DNA of 64,000 bases from Apodospora peruviana (Eukaryota > Ascomycota > Sordariomycetes > Sordariales > Lasiosphaeriaceae), in the NCBI GenBank assembly GCA_033439685.1, contig JAUEDM010000008.1, positions 744,001-808,000 on the forward strand, read 5' to 3'. This document shows, in pieces, positions 11,701-22,876 of this stretch. The first letter of the stretch is position 1. Each line of letters opens with the position of its first letter. The notes below the pieces were generated by a model that was given only the letters and a program-made list of their open reading frames with translations, did no database searches and was not told the origin of the DNA. Both the position numbers and the translations under genes were made by a program.

Positions 11701-11985
11701 TCCATCGAACGAGCTGACGCATTTTGTGGCGGAGCAGTCATCGATCCGTGTCGCTGTGAACTTGCAAGGGATGTTGTCCGCCACACATGGCGGCGGGTCT
11801 TGCAACAGGGCAACATCGACCCATGGTGGTGACGGTGCGACTGTGCTATTCCCGGACTGCCGTGGCTTCAGGTCTCCGGCGGAGCTCAAGGGAAGCAGCA
11901 GGCTGGATGGCGCGGCAGTAACTAGGCTGCAGGCCGAGAGGAGGTATAATATGGCCCATTGTGGACTCAGAATGTGACGGATCAT
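8794..11985 (-). CDS. Large membrane protein with three Cys-rich ectodomain repeats
   Basis: Three exons (11985-9023, 8944-8886, 8819-8794) join in phase to 1015 residues. The two 3' introns have GTAAGA and GTGAGT donors; without them the frame would end at 9019 and lose a last hydrophobic segment (VNWIVFSVVGVFMG). A signal peptide (1-25) leads to an ectodomain with three related units ending near residues 151, 287 and 401. Each has Cys pairs, then a WL/FL-x3-TC element, then a GLPxNW-like end. Hydrophobic segments follow at about 433-455, 475-500, 510-525, 530-560, 590-620 and near the C-terminus. A long cytoplasmic region with a Pro/Ser-rich stretch lies before the last pair. I do not recognise a named family; a surface sensor or scaffold is only inference. 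Confidence 0.75.
9144..9179 (-). repeat. 18-bp exact tandem duplication in coding sequence
   Basis: Two exact 18-bp copies (9144-9161 and 9162-9179) lie inside the membrane-protein gene and give a repeated RNTPS peptide. The reading frame is kept. Confidence 0.8.
9266..9301 (-). repeat. 18-bp tandem duplication in coding sequence
   Basis: Two 18-bp copies (9266-9283, 9284-9301), differing at one base, encode the doubled peptide QTLHWT in the membrane-protein gene. The frame is kept. Confidence 0.8.
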
Positions 11986-12823
11986 CCTGGCGGCAAATGA
12001 AAAGCCAGAACGACCACTGTTTTCTTGAATTCCAAGCTGCCCCGATCGAACATGTCAGCCAAAGAAACACCAACAGCAAACATGGATAGAATGAGGACAG
12101 ACCGTGGGGAGCCAAGGTTGAAGTAATCCCTAGCCCCTCGCAACTCTTTGGCCATGGCTCCCAAGCCCGAGGTATGGGGAGAGCTGGGGTGATTTGATGC
12201 GCTGCTGTTTGAAATGCTGTAACTGGCTGACCCCAAACGGACCTGCGGGAGCGCTGGATGTGTGGCTCAGCCGAGGCAGATTTTGTTGATCGATTTTCCA
12301 ATTCGGTGATTTGGACTTCAGCTGAGCCAATAAGTGGCGTTCTGGGCATGCCATGCCATGCCACGTCATGGAATGCAAGGCGATAAGCCTGGAGCTGTCG
12401 AATAAGGTAGATATCAGTTACCACGGTTCACCCTGACAGCCGGATCAACCCAAAGTCATCAACTCGAGGTATCGGTATGGGGACTGAACCGCCTTGGTGC
12501 ATCTATGTTGCTGGCCGAGATGGTGAGAATGTCGGGTAAGAAAGAATTGTGAAGAATGACCCGGAAGCAAAAGAGACGCGTGCAAATACTCGAGGCAGCT
12601 AGGTACTACTTACCTGCCAAATCAAGCAATTTGATGCAAGAGTAACTGAAGTAGGTGCCACCCACCTCAACATTCCACAGGAAAAGGCAGTTATGACGCG
12701 CCCATCTGCATTTCCCTCTCCATCTGGCAGGCGCCAAGCGGCAACCGCAGCAGGAGCTGCCGACTGTCCGACTGTCTTGCACTTCCTCCAGTGACGGGAA
12801 CATTTCGACATAAAAAAGAATTT
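11986..12823. other. intergenic, promoter side of membrane-protein gene
   Basis: About 840 bp between the membrane-protein start and the LINE insertion. Minus-strand frames extend upstream of the ATG but overlap each other and show no motif. A 5' leader is likely here. Confidence 0.5.
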
Positions 12824-12836
12824 ACAATTCTCACCG
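12824..12836. repeat. LINE target-site duplication, left copy
   Basis: The 13-bp sequence ACAATTCTCACCG is found here and again at 14513-14525, directly bordering the retroelement. Confidence 0.85.
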
Positions 12837-14318
12837 ACCAACCGGAAAGCTACCCTCTACTTCGACGGCCAAACAGCTACCCCAACAGCAGTACGAGCAG
12901 GAGTCCCTCAGGGCTCCCCACTATCTCCAGTTCTCTTTATTCTCTACATTGCTTCTCTCTACAAGCAGTTAAAAGAAGAACACCCCCATCTGTCAATAGT
13001 GGGATTCGCAGATGATACCAACCTCCTTATCTTTGGCCGAGAGCCAGAGGCAAACGTCAGACAGCTGGAAGCGGCCTGGAAGACATGCCTGCGGTGGGAA
13101 CACACTCGAGGAATGGTCTTTGGCCCAGAAAAGAGCGAGCTAATCCACTTCAACAAGGGACGGAAACAGTGGACTGACCAGCTAAATCTTGCCCAACCAG
13201 GAGGAGGCACCACTCCAGTGAAGCCAATAGCTTCGGCTAGATTCTTAGGAGTCTGGCCGGACTGGAAACTCAACTGGAAGGCTCATCTTGGAGCAGTGGA
13301 ACGGAAGATGAAAACTCAAAACTTTGCACTGACAAGGATTGCAGCAAAGACATGGGGACTAGGACTGGCCAAAGCACGGGAAGTGTACTCTAAGTGCATT
13401 CGGTCAGCAATAGCCTACGGCGCATCGTCATTCCACATCCCTACTAGAAAGGGGGGCGAGCCGGCGACGAGAGGAATCACCAAAGCACTCACAAAGGCCC
13501 AGAATAAAAGCCTACGAGTAGTAGCAGGAGCATTCAAGTCAACGCCGATTTGCAATCTAGAAACCGAGACATGGGTACCACCGTTGGACCTGTATTTAAA
13601 CAAACGACTAGCAGACTTTGAAGCCCGGCTCCAACAGCCCACCCTTGACGATGGCCAAGGGGGGACGAAGACCCCAGCTAGCATAGTTCACAAGACCTGC
13701 GCCAAACTGTACCAAAGGTTCCAGTCGAGGAGAGACAAAAGAGGCCGACGAGCAGCCGCCGGGCCACAGAGACCAAAGCGGTAGAAGAATCCGCTATAAC
13801 AATTGCAGCCTGGGCAGTGGGAACCACCGACACAGACAGGATAGCGGAGGAGGAATGGAGGGAAAGATAGTTAAGAGAACGGAACGGTCGGGCAACGGTG
13901 AAGCCAGCGGTCGATCTCGACCACCAGAAAGAGACCTCTTCAGAGATAAAACACTCAAGAGACATAAAGGCCTCAACAAGGCGAAAAGCTCACTACTGGT
14001 CCAGATTCGAACTGGTGCTATCGGGCTCCGGGACTTCCTATTTAAACGGGGTGTCCCAACGATTCTAACACCTTTTTGCGAGTGTGGTGAAGGCCGTGAA
14101 ACTGTCGAACACCTAGTCGTATGGTGTTGGCTCCACCATTGACTCGAAAATGGGAGAGAGCAGATATTCGGACTCGACGGGATTTTTACTCTGTCTTACA
14201 GGGCATTGATCCCCCAGCTGCACGGCTAACGAGAAGGATCCTGAGCTGGCTGATGGATGCGGGAAGATTACCAATGTACAATCTAGCAAGGAAGCTAGAA
14301 CTGGAGTCGGCAGGTTGA
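12837..14318 (+). pseudogene. LINE ORF2 reverse transcriptase remnant
   Basis: The frame from 12837 to 13784 encodes the RT palm and thumb: GVPQGSPLSPVLF, then the catalytic FADD (VGFADDTNLL), then SARFLGVW. It stops at 13782-13784. Related sequence resumes in other frames: EEEWRE near 13850, then a segment to 14142 with HKGLNKAKSSLLVQIRTG and the Cys/His motif CECGEGRETVEHLVVWC. A final piece (WLMDAGRLPMYNLA) reaches 14318. At least two frame changes are needed, so it is dead. The FADD motif itself is intact, which suggests moderate age. I see no wholesale C-to-T decay of the kind RIP causes. Confidence 0.85.
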
Positions 14319-14512
14319 AACACCCTCCATCGAAGGCCAGGAGGTCTTCTTCTTTTGTATTTACAGGCTTAGTCACTGATGTGTTTTCTCAATTGTTGGT
14401 ACCGGTTTTTCACCCGACCCGTAAGTGCACGGTTTTCCTGTACAGTAAATACTTTGAAAGTCCGACACGCCCAAGGGCACAGCGGTGTATGAATAATAAA
14501 TAAATAAAATAA
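12837..14512 (+). mobile_element. 5'-truncated Tad-like LINE (non-LTR retrotransposon)
   Basis: The insertion is bounded by a 13-bp direct repeat. It begins inside the reverse transcriptase: the frame is open from the first base after the left repeat (TNRKATLYFDG). Past the coding part, a roughly 190-bp 3' region ends in TAAATAAATAAAA-like repeats rather than pure poly(A). No LTRs are present. Truncation at the 5' end plus a target-site duplication is the mark of target-primed reverse transcription. The RT and the C-terminal CxC...H...C motif resemble Tad1-type fungal LINEs. The endonuclease and ORF1 are missing, so it cannot move by itself. Confidence 0.88.
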
Positions 14513-14525
14513 ACAATTCTCACCG
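14513..14525. repeat. LINE target-site duplication, right copy
   Basis: Exact 13-bp copy of the sequence at 12824-12836, immediately after the A-rich tail of the LINE. Confidence 0.85.
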
Positions 14526-15290
14526 GGAGTCTTGGGGCATCTTGGATGACAACGAGTTCACCATGTGGCGTGGTGCGACGATATCAACTGCATAGCACGG
14601 TGGAGATGGCCCAGATGGGAAAGGCTGTCGAGGCTCTTGAAGGATACCAGGTAGGTACTGGTAGGCTTGTATCCACCACAACCACCACCGTCCACATTTC
14701 CCCTGGACTGCGCAGTGATGCTTTGTTTATTCGTGAATCCAGAGAGCAGTGGGTTGTCTGAAAAGACGTTTTGGCATCTTACCTTAACTAATCGCGATCA
14801 TGACTATGAAGATGTGAGCACGACGACGATAAACCCGCTATATCCTCACCGAAGGACTTTGAAGGAGGACTCTAGTTTCAATTGGCCATGATTGACCTTG
14901 TCCAAGCATATCGGAGAACACTTCCGTTGATGTGCATCAATTTTTCCACAATGACGCTCGAACCCTTAGCAGAACCCCAGACACCTTGAGGGAGTGAGGT
15001 CATCTCAGCATCAACAGACTGCAAGATGATGTTGACCATGTTAGAGCATCTGCATGGGGATGGATTCTAAGTAAAATCTCTTTCCCATCATGACGTGTTC
15101 GTCCAACCTTACCACGTTCGGACCGCTGATTAGCATCACCAGGTTTGTCCAGTACAAAAACTTCCGTTTCCAGTTTTCTTAATTCTACCTTCTTTTGAAC
15201 CATCGATACCAAGCCAAGAATCGACTCTTCCCTCATAGAAGAAAACAACAAATTCATCTATTCAGCTTACCACAATCCACAGCAGTCAAA
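14526..15290. other. intergenic, upstream of small heat-shock gene
   Basis: About 765 bp between the LINE and the Hsp20 start. A pyrimidine-rich stretch precedes the ATG. No separate gene is evident. Confidence 0.5.
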
Positions 15291-15869
15291 ATGGTCTTCA
15301 CTCTGCCAGACAACCTCTACTCCACCGACCCCAACTTCACGACCCTCTTCCGCCTGCTCGACGATTTCGACAGCTACTCGCGCGAAGTCCAGAACGACGG
15401 CAAGTCCGAGGAGGGTCCGCCCGGCCGTCACGGCCGCTACGGCCGCGGTCTGTACCCGCGCTTCGACATCCGCGAGACAAAGGAAGCGTACGAGCTGTAC
15501 GGGGAACTGCCGGGCATTGATCGCAAAGATGTGCACATTGAGCTCAACGAGCCCAATCAGCTGCTGATTCGCGGCCACGCGGAGCGTGGGTACGATGTTC
15601 CCCACCCGCCTTCAAGCAAAAAGAAAGAGGGGGAGAAGAAGGATGAAAAGGAGAAGGAGAAGGAGAAGGAGGGTGAGGGAAGTGGTAATGGGAATGCGAC
15701 ACTGAGGTTTCTGCAGAAGGAGAGGCAGGTGGGCAACTTTGCGAGGGAGTTTGCGTTCCCTGGACCACTGTCTGAATTTGATATCTCAGCTAGTATGGAG
15801 AATGGGATTTTGAAGGTTGTGGCGCCCAAGGCTACGCCTAGCAAGGGACGGAGGATTGAGATTAGTTAA
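15291..15869 (+). CDS. Small heat-shock protein, Hsp20/alpha-crystallin family
   Basis: A single-exon gene of 192 residues. The ATG at 15291 (AAAATGG context) is preferred over an upstream in-frame codon at 15195, because MVFTLPDN starts the conserved part. The alpha-crystallin domain runs from about residue 55 (YPRFDIRETKEAYELYGELPG) to the C-terminus. It is split by a Lys/Glu-rich insert (KKKEGEKKDEKEKEKEKE) as in Neurospora Hsp30-type proteins, and ends ENGILKVVAPK, then a short IEI tail motif. These proteins form oligomers that hold unfolding proteins during heat or other stress in the cytosol. The insert is coded by a GAGAAG-type microsatellite, so its length may vary between strains. 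No intron is expected in this family. Confidence 0.9.
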   Translation: MVFTLPDNLYSTDPNFTTLFRLLDDFDSYSREVQNDGKSEEGPPGRHGRYGRGLYPRFDIRETKEAYELYGELPGIDRKDVHIELNEPNQLLIRGHAERGYDVPHPPSSKKKEGEKKDEKEKEKEKEGEGSGNGNATLRFLQKERQVGNFAREFAFPGPLSEFDISASMENGILKVVAPKATPSKGRRIEIS

Positions 15870-18672
15870 TAGGATTGGGAAGGAGAAGGATATATAATGG
15901 GCTGAGTGGATAAGGTTGGATCTTGGTGTTGACGCTGGAGGGACCGGATGACGGCCATTGACAGTTGCGAGTGGTCAGGATTGTGACTATTCGTTTATGA
16001 CAGTAATGGCTCGGTTCGTACACCCCTAATGTTGGTAGAAGTTTAGCTTCTCGGATAGAAATGCAGGCAGCTAGCACAGTAACATGCGCATGATCTCCTT
16101 TCAATTATTCTGTTTCACTTGGGTCCCATCACAATAACGAATGAACAACAATATAAGACCCACTAAGACTACCCGTCAGGACTAAAAACGCCGTCTGACT
16201 AAAATTGTGCCGTTCTATATCTGATCTCGTTCTTCGTCCCTGTGTGGACGCTGGAAGTTGGTTACTGCTCCACGGAATATAAACCTCCAAATCCCTGCTT
16301 TCAACTTCAGCAGGGCTTGAACACATCACTTACCTTCCCTGGCTGGAGTTGCCGGGTTTGGCCTGACTAACACGAGCTGTGTTTCCGCATCTCTTGTCTC
16401 AACCGCTCACCAACTTTCTTTTCCTGCAGAATAGCCAGATAGTTCCTGATAATAGTTATGGGGAGTCCCGGTCTCAGCGTCGTCATGCCACAACTGGGAT
16501 CAGTCTATAAGTGTGGTAGCGGTGATTGCGTCGTCTTGCATGCTTATCGTCATTGAGGCCTTTTTGACTCGGCTCTTCGGTTTTGTGCTGTCTCTTCTTT
16601 GCTTGCACTCTGATCGGGCGTAGGCACCTTGTTGGCTGATGATTAAACCCCAGAGTACCGCAATATCGAGAGATGCCGTGGAACAAAGAGCGGGCCGCGG
16701 GTGGAGGATCCCCCAAGTCTTGGTCAACGGGAACTGACATGGAGGTAAGTAGCACTACTGTATCAGCTCGGCTATGCGAGGCCGCATCCCGTGCTTCGTA
16801 TGCTGAATGTTTGGTTCGGCCAGCCAAGATTGGAGTCGCCTCCATTTTTACTGGTCATCACTTGAACAGAGACACGTCCGCGTGACCAGAAAAGAGAGGT
16901 CAATGCCGAGTCATCATTTCTAGGTTCCCGTCAACTTCATCATCTATGACCAACTTAATACTTGTATTCGTAAGTTTCTTCTGAACAATCCAAACGGGGC
17001 ACGGCTTGGCATCTCGATTGTGCGTCGCCAGCGGGTCCAGACTCCACCATATATATTATTGACATTTTATTTATATATCAATATGAAGTTCGGGCCGTTC
17101 TTTTAGCCTTGCTTTCCAAAACATGTATAAATGGACGGCAATCGGTACCAAATCGACGATTCAAGCGCAATATCGGTCTCATGATTGGTGGGTTCCCGTC
17201 GACTTTCGGCCTTCCCAAGTGATGTCATTTGCTCCGCTTGCGCAAACCCGGAATATTCTGATTTCTGCCTCTTTTCACTTTCCACGTCGTTTAATAGCCA
17301 AAGAGAGCATTGAGAGGGGCGTGGCGGGACTTGTAACAAGCGCTATTATGTTTGCAAATCACGCGACGTTGCGCCAGACGTTGAGCGGACGTTCCACGGA
17401 ACATTCGGTCGACCTTCTCTTTGAATCCTGCCAAGGGATTAGCGCATGGTCCCCTCCACCAGCGGACACACACTGGTTCTTGGTGGCGCGGGGTTATTAA
17501 GGCTGGCTGCAGATTCTGTCAATCATCTGACGCGGCATTAGTGTGAAGGAACCTGGAAGGAATAGGGGTCGTTTTTCTCCAAAAGCCCACGAGAAAAGAA
17601 GAAATGACAAAGTCTCAGACTACCAGAAAAATTGAGGAGCCAATTGAGCAAAGACGAATGCAATTCGTGTTCGGGGCAGGTCCCAGGCCAACTGCATCCC
17701 GAAATCATGAATTTCCGTGGGGCTTTTCGTGGGATCGTTGCGGGTCGTCGTGGGGGATGGACGGTCCCAGCCTGCACAGTGCGGGCCCCGTCGGCGCAAT
17801 GTTCAGGGCCCACACGATGGCTAAAGGTCGGGCAAATCGGTAGCTCTGCAGGGTGCAGCTGCACAATTGACAGCGCTCCAATCAGCGCGGGAACGGGGAA
17901 GGCACGGCACTGTCGCACTGTTCCAGGTGAGGTTGGCCCCACCCCATTGTCCACACCATCTCACCTGCGCCTACCCACGCCTGCCAGCGACTCAGCAGCT
18001 GGCCTCGACACGGCGAGGCGCACCGTGGCGGGCCGGTAATTACTTCTTCCCCGTCAGCTTCGTTGCAAAGTTGCACCAACTGGACTGCGGTGAGGAAAAG
18101 GGGGCAGGCTGGATGCACAAGGAAGTCTCGAGTTATGCCAGATCCCGTGTTCCTGTTGCCAATTGACGATGGAAGGAGCGGTGAGCTAGTTTATGCAGCC
18201 CATTTGCCCATTTTCCCGGTTGAGGCCATTTATTGCGGTAACAGGAAGGAACTGTTGGGACATTGGAGACATTGGGGACCGATCGGTCAGCTGAGTCGCC
18301 TTGGAGACAATCTTCCTTCCTTTTTTCGCTCGCTTCAAAATGCCCCAGTTCCGAACTCGCTGTGTGGTCGCTAGGGGTGTGTGGGATGATTACCGCAATT
18401 GCAAAGCGCCTCTCTTTAGCATCCCTGAGCATTGAACTCGTTGCGGTCAGCCCGGCCTTCTTTAACAGTGCCCCTTGCATATTGTTGAACCCCGGCAATC
18501 GCTAAAAATACAGACCGAACAATTCCTCCAGGACTTGAACGATCCCCGGAATTTGAGAATCCCATCATCTTTCTCCCCCCCGGTCTCTCCCCATCCAATC
18601 TTTGGAATATTCCCAAACTCTTCCATTTGTCCCCAGTGAAATGTCCCTAAAGAGAGTGACACTCGCCTAAAC
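15870..18672. other. 2.8-kb intergenic region, no gene supported
   Basis: This separates the Hsp20 and GH94 genes. Frames of 60-140 codons occur on both strands (for example 16483-16845 and 17123-17500) but overlap each other and carry no motif. An AT-rich patch lies at about 17045-17095. Much of the right half may be promoter and 5' leader of the GH94 gene. Confidence 0.5.
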
Positions 18673-18740
18673 CCACCATCACCACATCACCACCACAACA
18701 GCTACTACCACCACCACTACCACCACCATCATCACGCCTA
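18673..18740 (+). repeat. CAC/CAT triplet-rich stretch in 5' leader
   Basis: ACC/CAC/CAT triplets dominate about 68 bp ending some 20 bp before the GH94 ATG. It is probably in the untranslated leader. Confidence 0.6.
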
Positions 18741-18761
18741 CCTCCATCACCCGTCATCAAC

Positions 18762-21137
18762 ATGAGGAAAGAAGCAACAATCCTGCGGCCCACTAACAAT
18801 GGTGACCGTTATGAGCTTCTTACTCCCACCGCCATGCCAAAGGCCGCTGGCTTCCTCTGGAACGAAAAGATGATGATCCAAATCACCTGCCGGGGCTTCG
18901 CAACAGCACAGTTTATGCAGCCAGAACCGGCAAAGTATGCTCATGCCCCCAATATCGAGGCGAAGACATTCATGCAGCCTGAGCAGAACTACTACGCACA
19001 CCACCCGGGCCGCTTTGTCTACATCAAGGATGAGGAGACCGATGAGCTCTTCTCAGCACCCTACGAGCCCGTTCGTGCCCCTGTTGATCGCTTTGTCTTC
19101 TCCGCCGGCAAGACAGATGTCGCCTGGACCGTTGAGCATCTTGGCCTCCGCGTCGAGATGGTCATGGCCCTACCGACCGCCGATGTGGTCGAGCTGTGGA
19201 CCATCAGGGTGACCAACCTGTCCGGCCGCCCACGCAGGATCAGTGTCGTGCCCTACTTCCCTATCGGCTACATGTCGTGGATGAACCAGTCAGCGGAGTG
19301 GAAAGAAGATCTGGTTGGGGTCCTTGCTTCCAGCGTCACCCCGTACCAGAAGGCGTCCGAGTATTTCAAGAACAAGTATCTCAAGGACAAGACGTACTTT
19401 CTCTGCGAGACCAAGCCTGATGCATGGGAAGCAAACCAGCAGTCGTTTGAGGGCGAGGGTGGTCTCCACAACCCGTCCGCCCTGCAGGAGCCGCTGCTGA
19501 GCAATAGCGACGCGCGCTATGAAACTCCGACAGCCGCCGTGCAGTACCGCATCGCGCTTAAGGCGGATGAGCAGCGGGAGTACCGCTTCCTCTTTGGGCC
19601 GGCCTATGACGAAGCCGAGGCCAAGTCCATGCGTGACAAGTACCTGAGCAAAAAGGCCTTTGTCCAGCAGGCTGCCCAGTATGCCGAGTACATCCGCAAG
19701 GGAAGCGGTTGCCTTCGGATTGAGACCCCTGACAAGGAACTTGACAATTTCGTCAACAACTGGCTGCCGCGACAGGTGTACTACCATGGAGACGTCAACA
19801 GGCTGACCACCGACCCACAGACGCGCAACTACTTGCAGGACAACATGGGCATGAACTACATCAAGCCCGAAGTCTCCCGGAAGGCCTTCATCACGGCTGT
19901 GTCACAGCAGGAGGCCAATGGATCCATGCCCGACGGGATTCTGTTGGTGGAGGGCGCTGAGCTGAAGTATATCAACCAGATCCCCCATACCGATCACTGC
20001 GTGTGGCTTCCGCTCACCTTGGATGTGTACCTCGCCGAGACGGGCGATTATGGTCTGCTAAAGGAGAAGGTCCGGAGTGCCAATGGCGACGAGTTCACCG
20101 TTTTCGAGCGCTTTAGTCGCGCCATGGACTGGCTGATCCGGGCCCGTGACGAACGCGGACTGAGCTACATCGCCCAAGGTGACTGGTGTGACCCGATGAA
20201 CATGGTTGGCTACAAAGGCAAGGGCGTGTCGGGCTGGCTCACATTGGCCACCGCGTACGCTTTGAATCTCTGGGCAGGCGTCTGCGAGCACGAGGGTCAG
20301 ACTGACAAAGCCAAGTTCTACCGTGCTGGTGCGGAGGAATGCAATGCCGCAGTCAACAAGCATCTTTGGGATGGTGACTGGTTTGCCCGTGGCATCACTG
20401 ACGACAATGTCAAGTTTGGCATCAAGAAGGACCCCGAGGGCCGCATCTGGCTGAATCCCCAGACATTCGCCATTCTGAGCGGTGCCGCGAGCCCAGCTCA
20501 GATCGAGAGGATCATCCCGCAAGTTGATGAGCAGCTCCACACTCCCTACGGTGTTCTCATGTTTGCGCCAGCTTTCACCAAGATGCGCGAGGATGTTGGA
20601 CGTGTCACACAAAAGGCTATTGGCTCGGCTGAAAACGGTGCCGTCTACAACCACGCCGGTGTTTTCTACATCTACAGCTTGTACAACCTTGGTGGCCAGG
20701 AAGACAGGGCATATGCCCTGTTACGCCAGTTGCTTCCCGGTCCTACCCAATCCGACTATCTCCAACGTGGTCAGCTGCCGATCTACATCCCCAACTACTA
20801 CCGCGGTGCGTGGCGCGAGTTCCCGCGAACAGCCGGCCGGTCCAGCCAGCTCTTCAACACGGGAACCGTCTCGTGGGCATACCGGTGCTTTGTGGAGGGC
20901 CTCTGTGGTCTTCGTGGCGATGCCAACGGGCTGGTCATCCGGCCTCAGCTGCCGAGTTCCTGGAACGCCATCAAGGTGACGCGGTTGTTCCGCGGTGCCA
21001 CATTTTATCTTGACATTCGCCGGGGCGACGTCAAGGATGTGACGGTGAAGCAGGGCGACAAGACCCTACCTCAACCCCGCATCGACAACATCAGGGCTGG
21101 TGAGACGTACAAGCTCACCGTGTTGGTTCCGGAGTAG
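18762..21137 (+). CDS. GH94 phosphorylase, probable cellobionic acid phosphorylase
   Basis: A single exon codes for 791 residues with no signal peptide, so the enzyme is cytosolic. It has the full GH94 (former GT36) build: an N-terminal beta-sandwich, a helical linker and an (alpha/alpha)6 barrel with [11 protein letters not shown] (Asp474 and Asp477; one is expected to be the general acid), [21 protein letters not shown] and [23 protein letters not shown]. The closest match I recall is the Neurospora cellobionic acid phosphorylase, which splits glucosyl-gluconate with phosphate to glucose 1-phosphate and gluconate. That disaccharide acid comes from LPMO and cellobiose dehydrogenase action, so the enzyme would save energy during oxidative cellulose use. 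Cellobiose phosphorylase is the main alternative. The lack of introns in 2.4 kb, and the largely bacterial family, hint at old horizontal transfer. Confidence 0.82.
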   Translation: MRKEATILRPTNNGDRYELLTPTAMPKAAGFLWNEKMMIQITCRGFATAQFMQPEPAKYAHAPNIEAKTFMQPEQNYYAHHPGRFVYIKDEETDELFSAPYEPVRAPVDRFVFSAGKTDVAWTVEHLGLRVEMVMALPTADVVELWTIRVTNLSGRPRRISVVPYFPIGYMSWMNQSAEWKEDLVGVLASSVTPYQKASEYFKNKYLKDKTYFLCETKPDAWEANQQSFEGEGGLHNPSALQEPLLSNSDARYETPTAAVQYRIALKADEQREYRFLFGPAYDEAEAKSMRDKYLSKKAFVQQAAQYAEYIRKGSGCLRIETPDKELDNFVNNWLPRQVYYHGDVNRLTTDPQTRNYLQDNMGMNYIKPEVSRKAFITAVSQQEANGSMPDGILLVEGAELKYINQIPHTDHCVWLPLTLDVYLAETGDYGLLKEKVRSANGDEFTVFERFSRAMDWLIRARDERGLSYIAQGDWCDPMNMVGYKGKGVSGWLTLATAYALNLWAGVCEHEGQTDKAKFYRAGAEECNAAVNKHLWDGDWFARGITDDNVKFGIKKDPEGRIWLNPQTFAILSGAASPAQIERIIPQVDEQLHTPYGVLMFAPAFTKMREDVGRVTQKAIGSAENGAVYNHAGVFYIYSLYNLGGQEDRAYALLRQLLPGPTQSDYLQRGQLPIYIPNYYRGAWREFPRTAGRSSQLFNTGTVSWAYRCFVEGLCGLRGDANGLVIRPQLPSSWNAIKVTRLFRGATFYLDIRRGDVKDVTVKQGDKTLPQPRIDNIRAGETYKLTVLVPE

Positions 21138-21943
21138 AGTGTGGCAGGCCGCTCTCTGGGAGGGGAATCGCTGCATAGGTACATGATCTTTCAAGTCAGA
21201 CCGCATGTTTCATGGGGAGGATTGGGAAGGGCAAGGGAATCTGGGTTTCGTTCACATTTCAGTCACTACTTTCAAAATTTGGGACAAGGAAACGGTCAAA
21301 AGTCTGGCAGCAGCCAGAGGGACTCACTTTTAGAATGGATACGGTTGTGGGTTCCTGGCGGCAGCACTGTCAGACCCCCCCTGGCGGCACCTTTGCACTT
21401 CAAGTTATTAGAACAACGCTCAAACACAGCACACCTTCATCAGGTGGACTCATCCAGCACCAGCACGAGAGGGCTCGACGCTCAACTTCACAAACTCTCA
21501 ACTTTTTACATCCCAAGCCAGTTACGATTTTGGCCGGGCTTCTTTTAATCACTTTTGTATTCTCATCCCTTCATTAGCACTATCTGGGCGGCTTTCTGCA
21601 GCATTTGATTTTGGATAGTTTAGCTCTTAGGTTTGGCTACTGCCTGAGTTTTTGGGTAGCGTAGTCTTGCAATATCATTTGTTTCTTGGGTAACTACACG
21701 GTGATCGAAATCAGTTCAGAACCTCGTGAATGCTGCTGTAAGCGGTTTAGTCTCTGGGTTTCTTGCTGCCGTTTGCCGTGACAAAGAAAAAGAAATAAGG
21801 AAAAAAGCGGTCAGGCAGCCCCCATTGCAACCGCGTTGCAGCCCAAACGACAACAAACAGTTGCTCATTCGTTCCAAGCACGCTGTGAGCCAAGCCTAAA
21901 ATAAACTCAGTTATCACATTTCTCACTTTGCTTGTGAGATGAG
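21138..21943. other. intergenic, 3' side of GH94 gene
   Basis: About 800 bp. Plus-strand frames run on just after the GH94 stop but overlap in two frames and lack motifs. This is probably a 3' untranslated region and spacer. Confidence 0.5.
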
Positions 21944-22481
21944 ATGGAAACGGACATGGTTGCGTCGGGAACCTGGCTGCACGACCGCCCGGAGAAGGGC
22001 GTTTTTCGTCTGCTCATCGACGCCTACCGGATGCGGATGGAGAACAACTACATGTTTGACGGCGACGTGGACGTGGACAGCATTTACAGTGGCGAGGGAA
22101 ATGGGGGTGTTGCGTTCTGCCGTTTTCTGGAGAAAGTCGAGCGAATGACGACTCCGTCGGGTGGTTCCTTGCTGCCGGAGTGGTGGACTCCCGATAAAAA
22201 GTAGCTGTGCGTGGCGTTTGGGCTTGGAGGAAGCAGCGTCGCGAACCCCGGGGGTCACTGGCACTCTCTTCAACCCTGCGTGGAAAAGGCCGACGTTATT
22301 GGGCATTATGGTGATCCGAGGTTTCCAATGCAGCTGCGCATGTTTGCTGAGCGTGTCTATGGGCGCGGTCCGGGAGGGGAGTGATGGGACTAGTATGCTT
22401 GCCATGATGGCTGGAATGGAGAATGGTGCCGGGACGGGGACGAGGACTGAGTGGCTTGATACGTCAAGAAACAGACGTTGA
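21944..22481 (+). pseudogene. Small conserved fungal protein (MYND-associated type), disrupted
   Basis: The ATG at 21944 begins a segment I recognise from small fungal proteins often annotated with MYND-type zinc fingers: GTWLHDRPEKG, LLIDAYRMRMENNY, SIYSGEG, LLPEWWTPDKK. A TAG at 22202-22204 interrupts it. The same frame goes on past it with LCVAFGL, VEKADVIGHYGDPRFPMQL and MFAERVYGRGPGG, then stops at 22382-22384. The family-like tail (SDGTSMLAMMAGMENG) then appears in the next frame, to a stop at 22479-22481, as if one G were extra in the GGAGGGG run. The zinc finger itself is not present here. Two lesions suggest a pseudogene; strain polymorphism or sequence error is possible. The molecular role is unknown. 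Confidence 0.55.
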
Positions 22482-22876
22482 TTGATGGATGGGTGTTGAT
22501 TGATGGGTGGGTTTACTTTTGGGGTTGGGAGCCTAAATCATATTCATGGGCAGAAGGCGGAGTGACGCTAATTCTATGGGTTTGGGATGTTAGGAGGAAG
22601 TTTGGCATCGCAGTTCTTTTGCGCAGAACCGATCTTCCCATTCCAAAGGCATAGTACGAAGCATACATTATAATCAGATTCTTTGTATTGTATGCCACCG
22701 GTCACAGCTTGGTCCAGCCATCTGTCATCACACAATAGTTTCCTGACCGCCTTACAAATTGTCCACAAACTCTGAGATGAGTTGAGAAGTGTGGGTCTAA
22801 CTACCTGCCTGTCTATCATACAAAAGTCCTCGGCCAAAACCAGAACATTCGTCCATAACACACCTCCATAAACCTA
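22482..22876. other. short intergenic, converging genes
   Basis: About 395 bp between the disrupted small gene and the 3' end of the transporter. Nothing distinctive is seen. Confidence 0.5.

Noticed and set aside
13415..14376. Minus-strand frames across the LINE
   Set aside because: Antisense of reverse transcriptase sequence; no independent support.
12837..14512. RIP as the cause of LINE decay
   Set aside because: By eye the element is not AT-rich and its frames are broken by shifts rather than by many TAA/TAG codons; a computed index would be needed.
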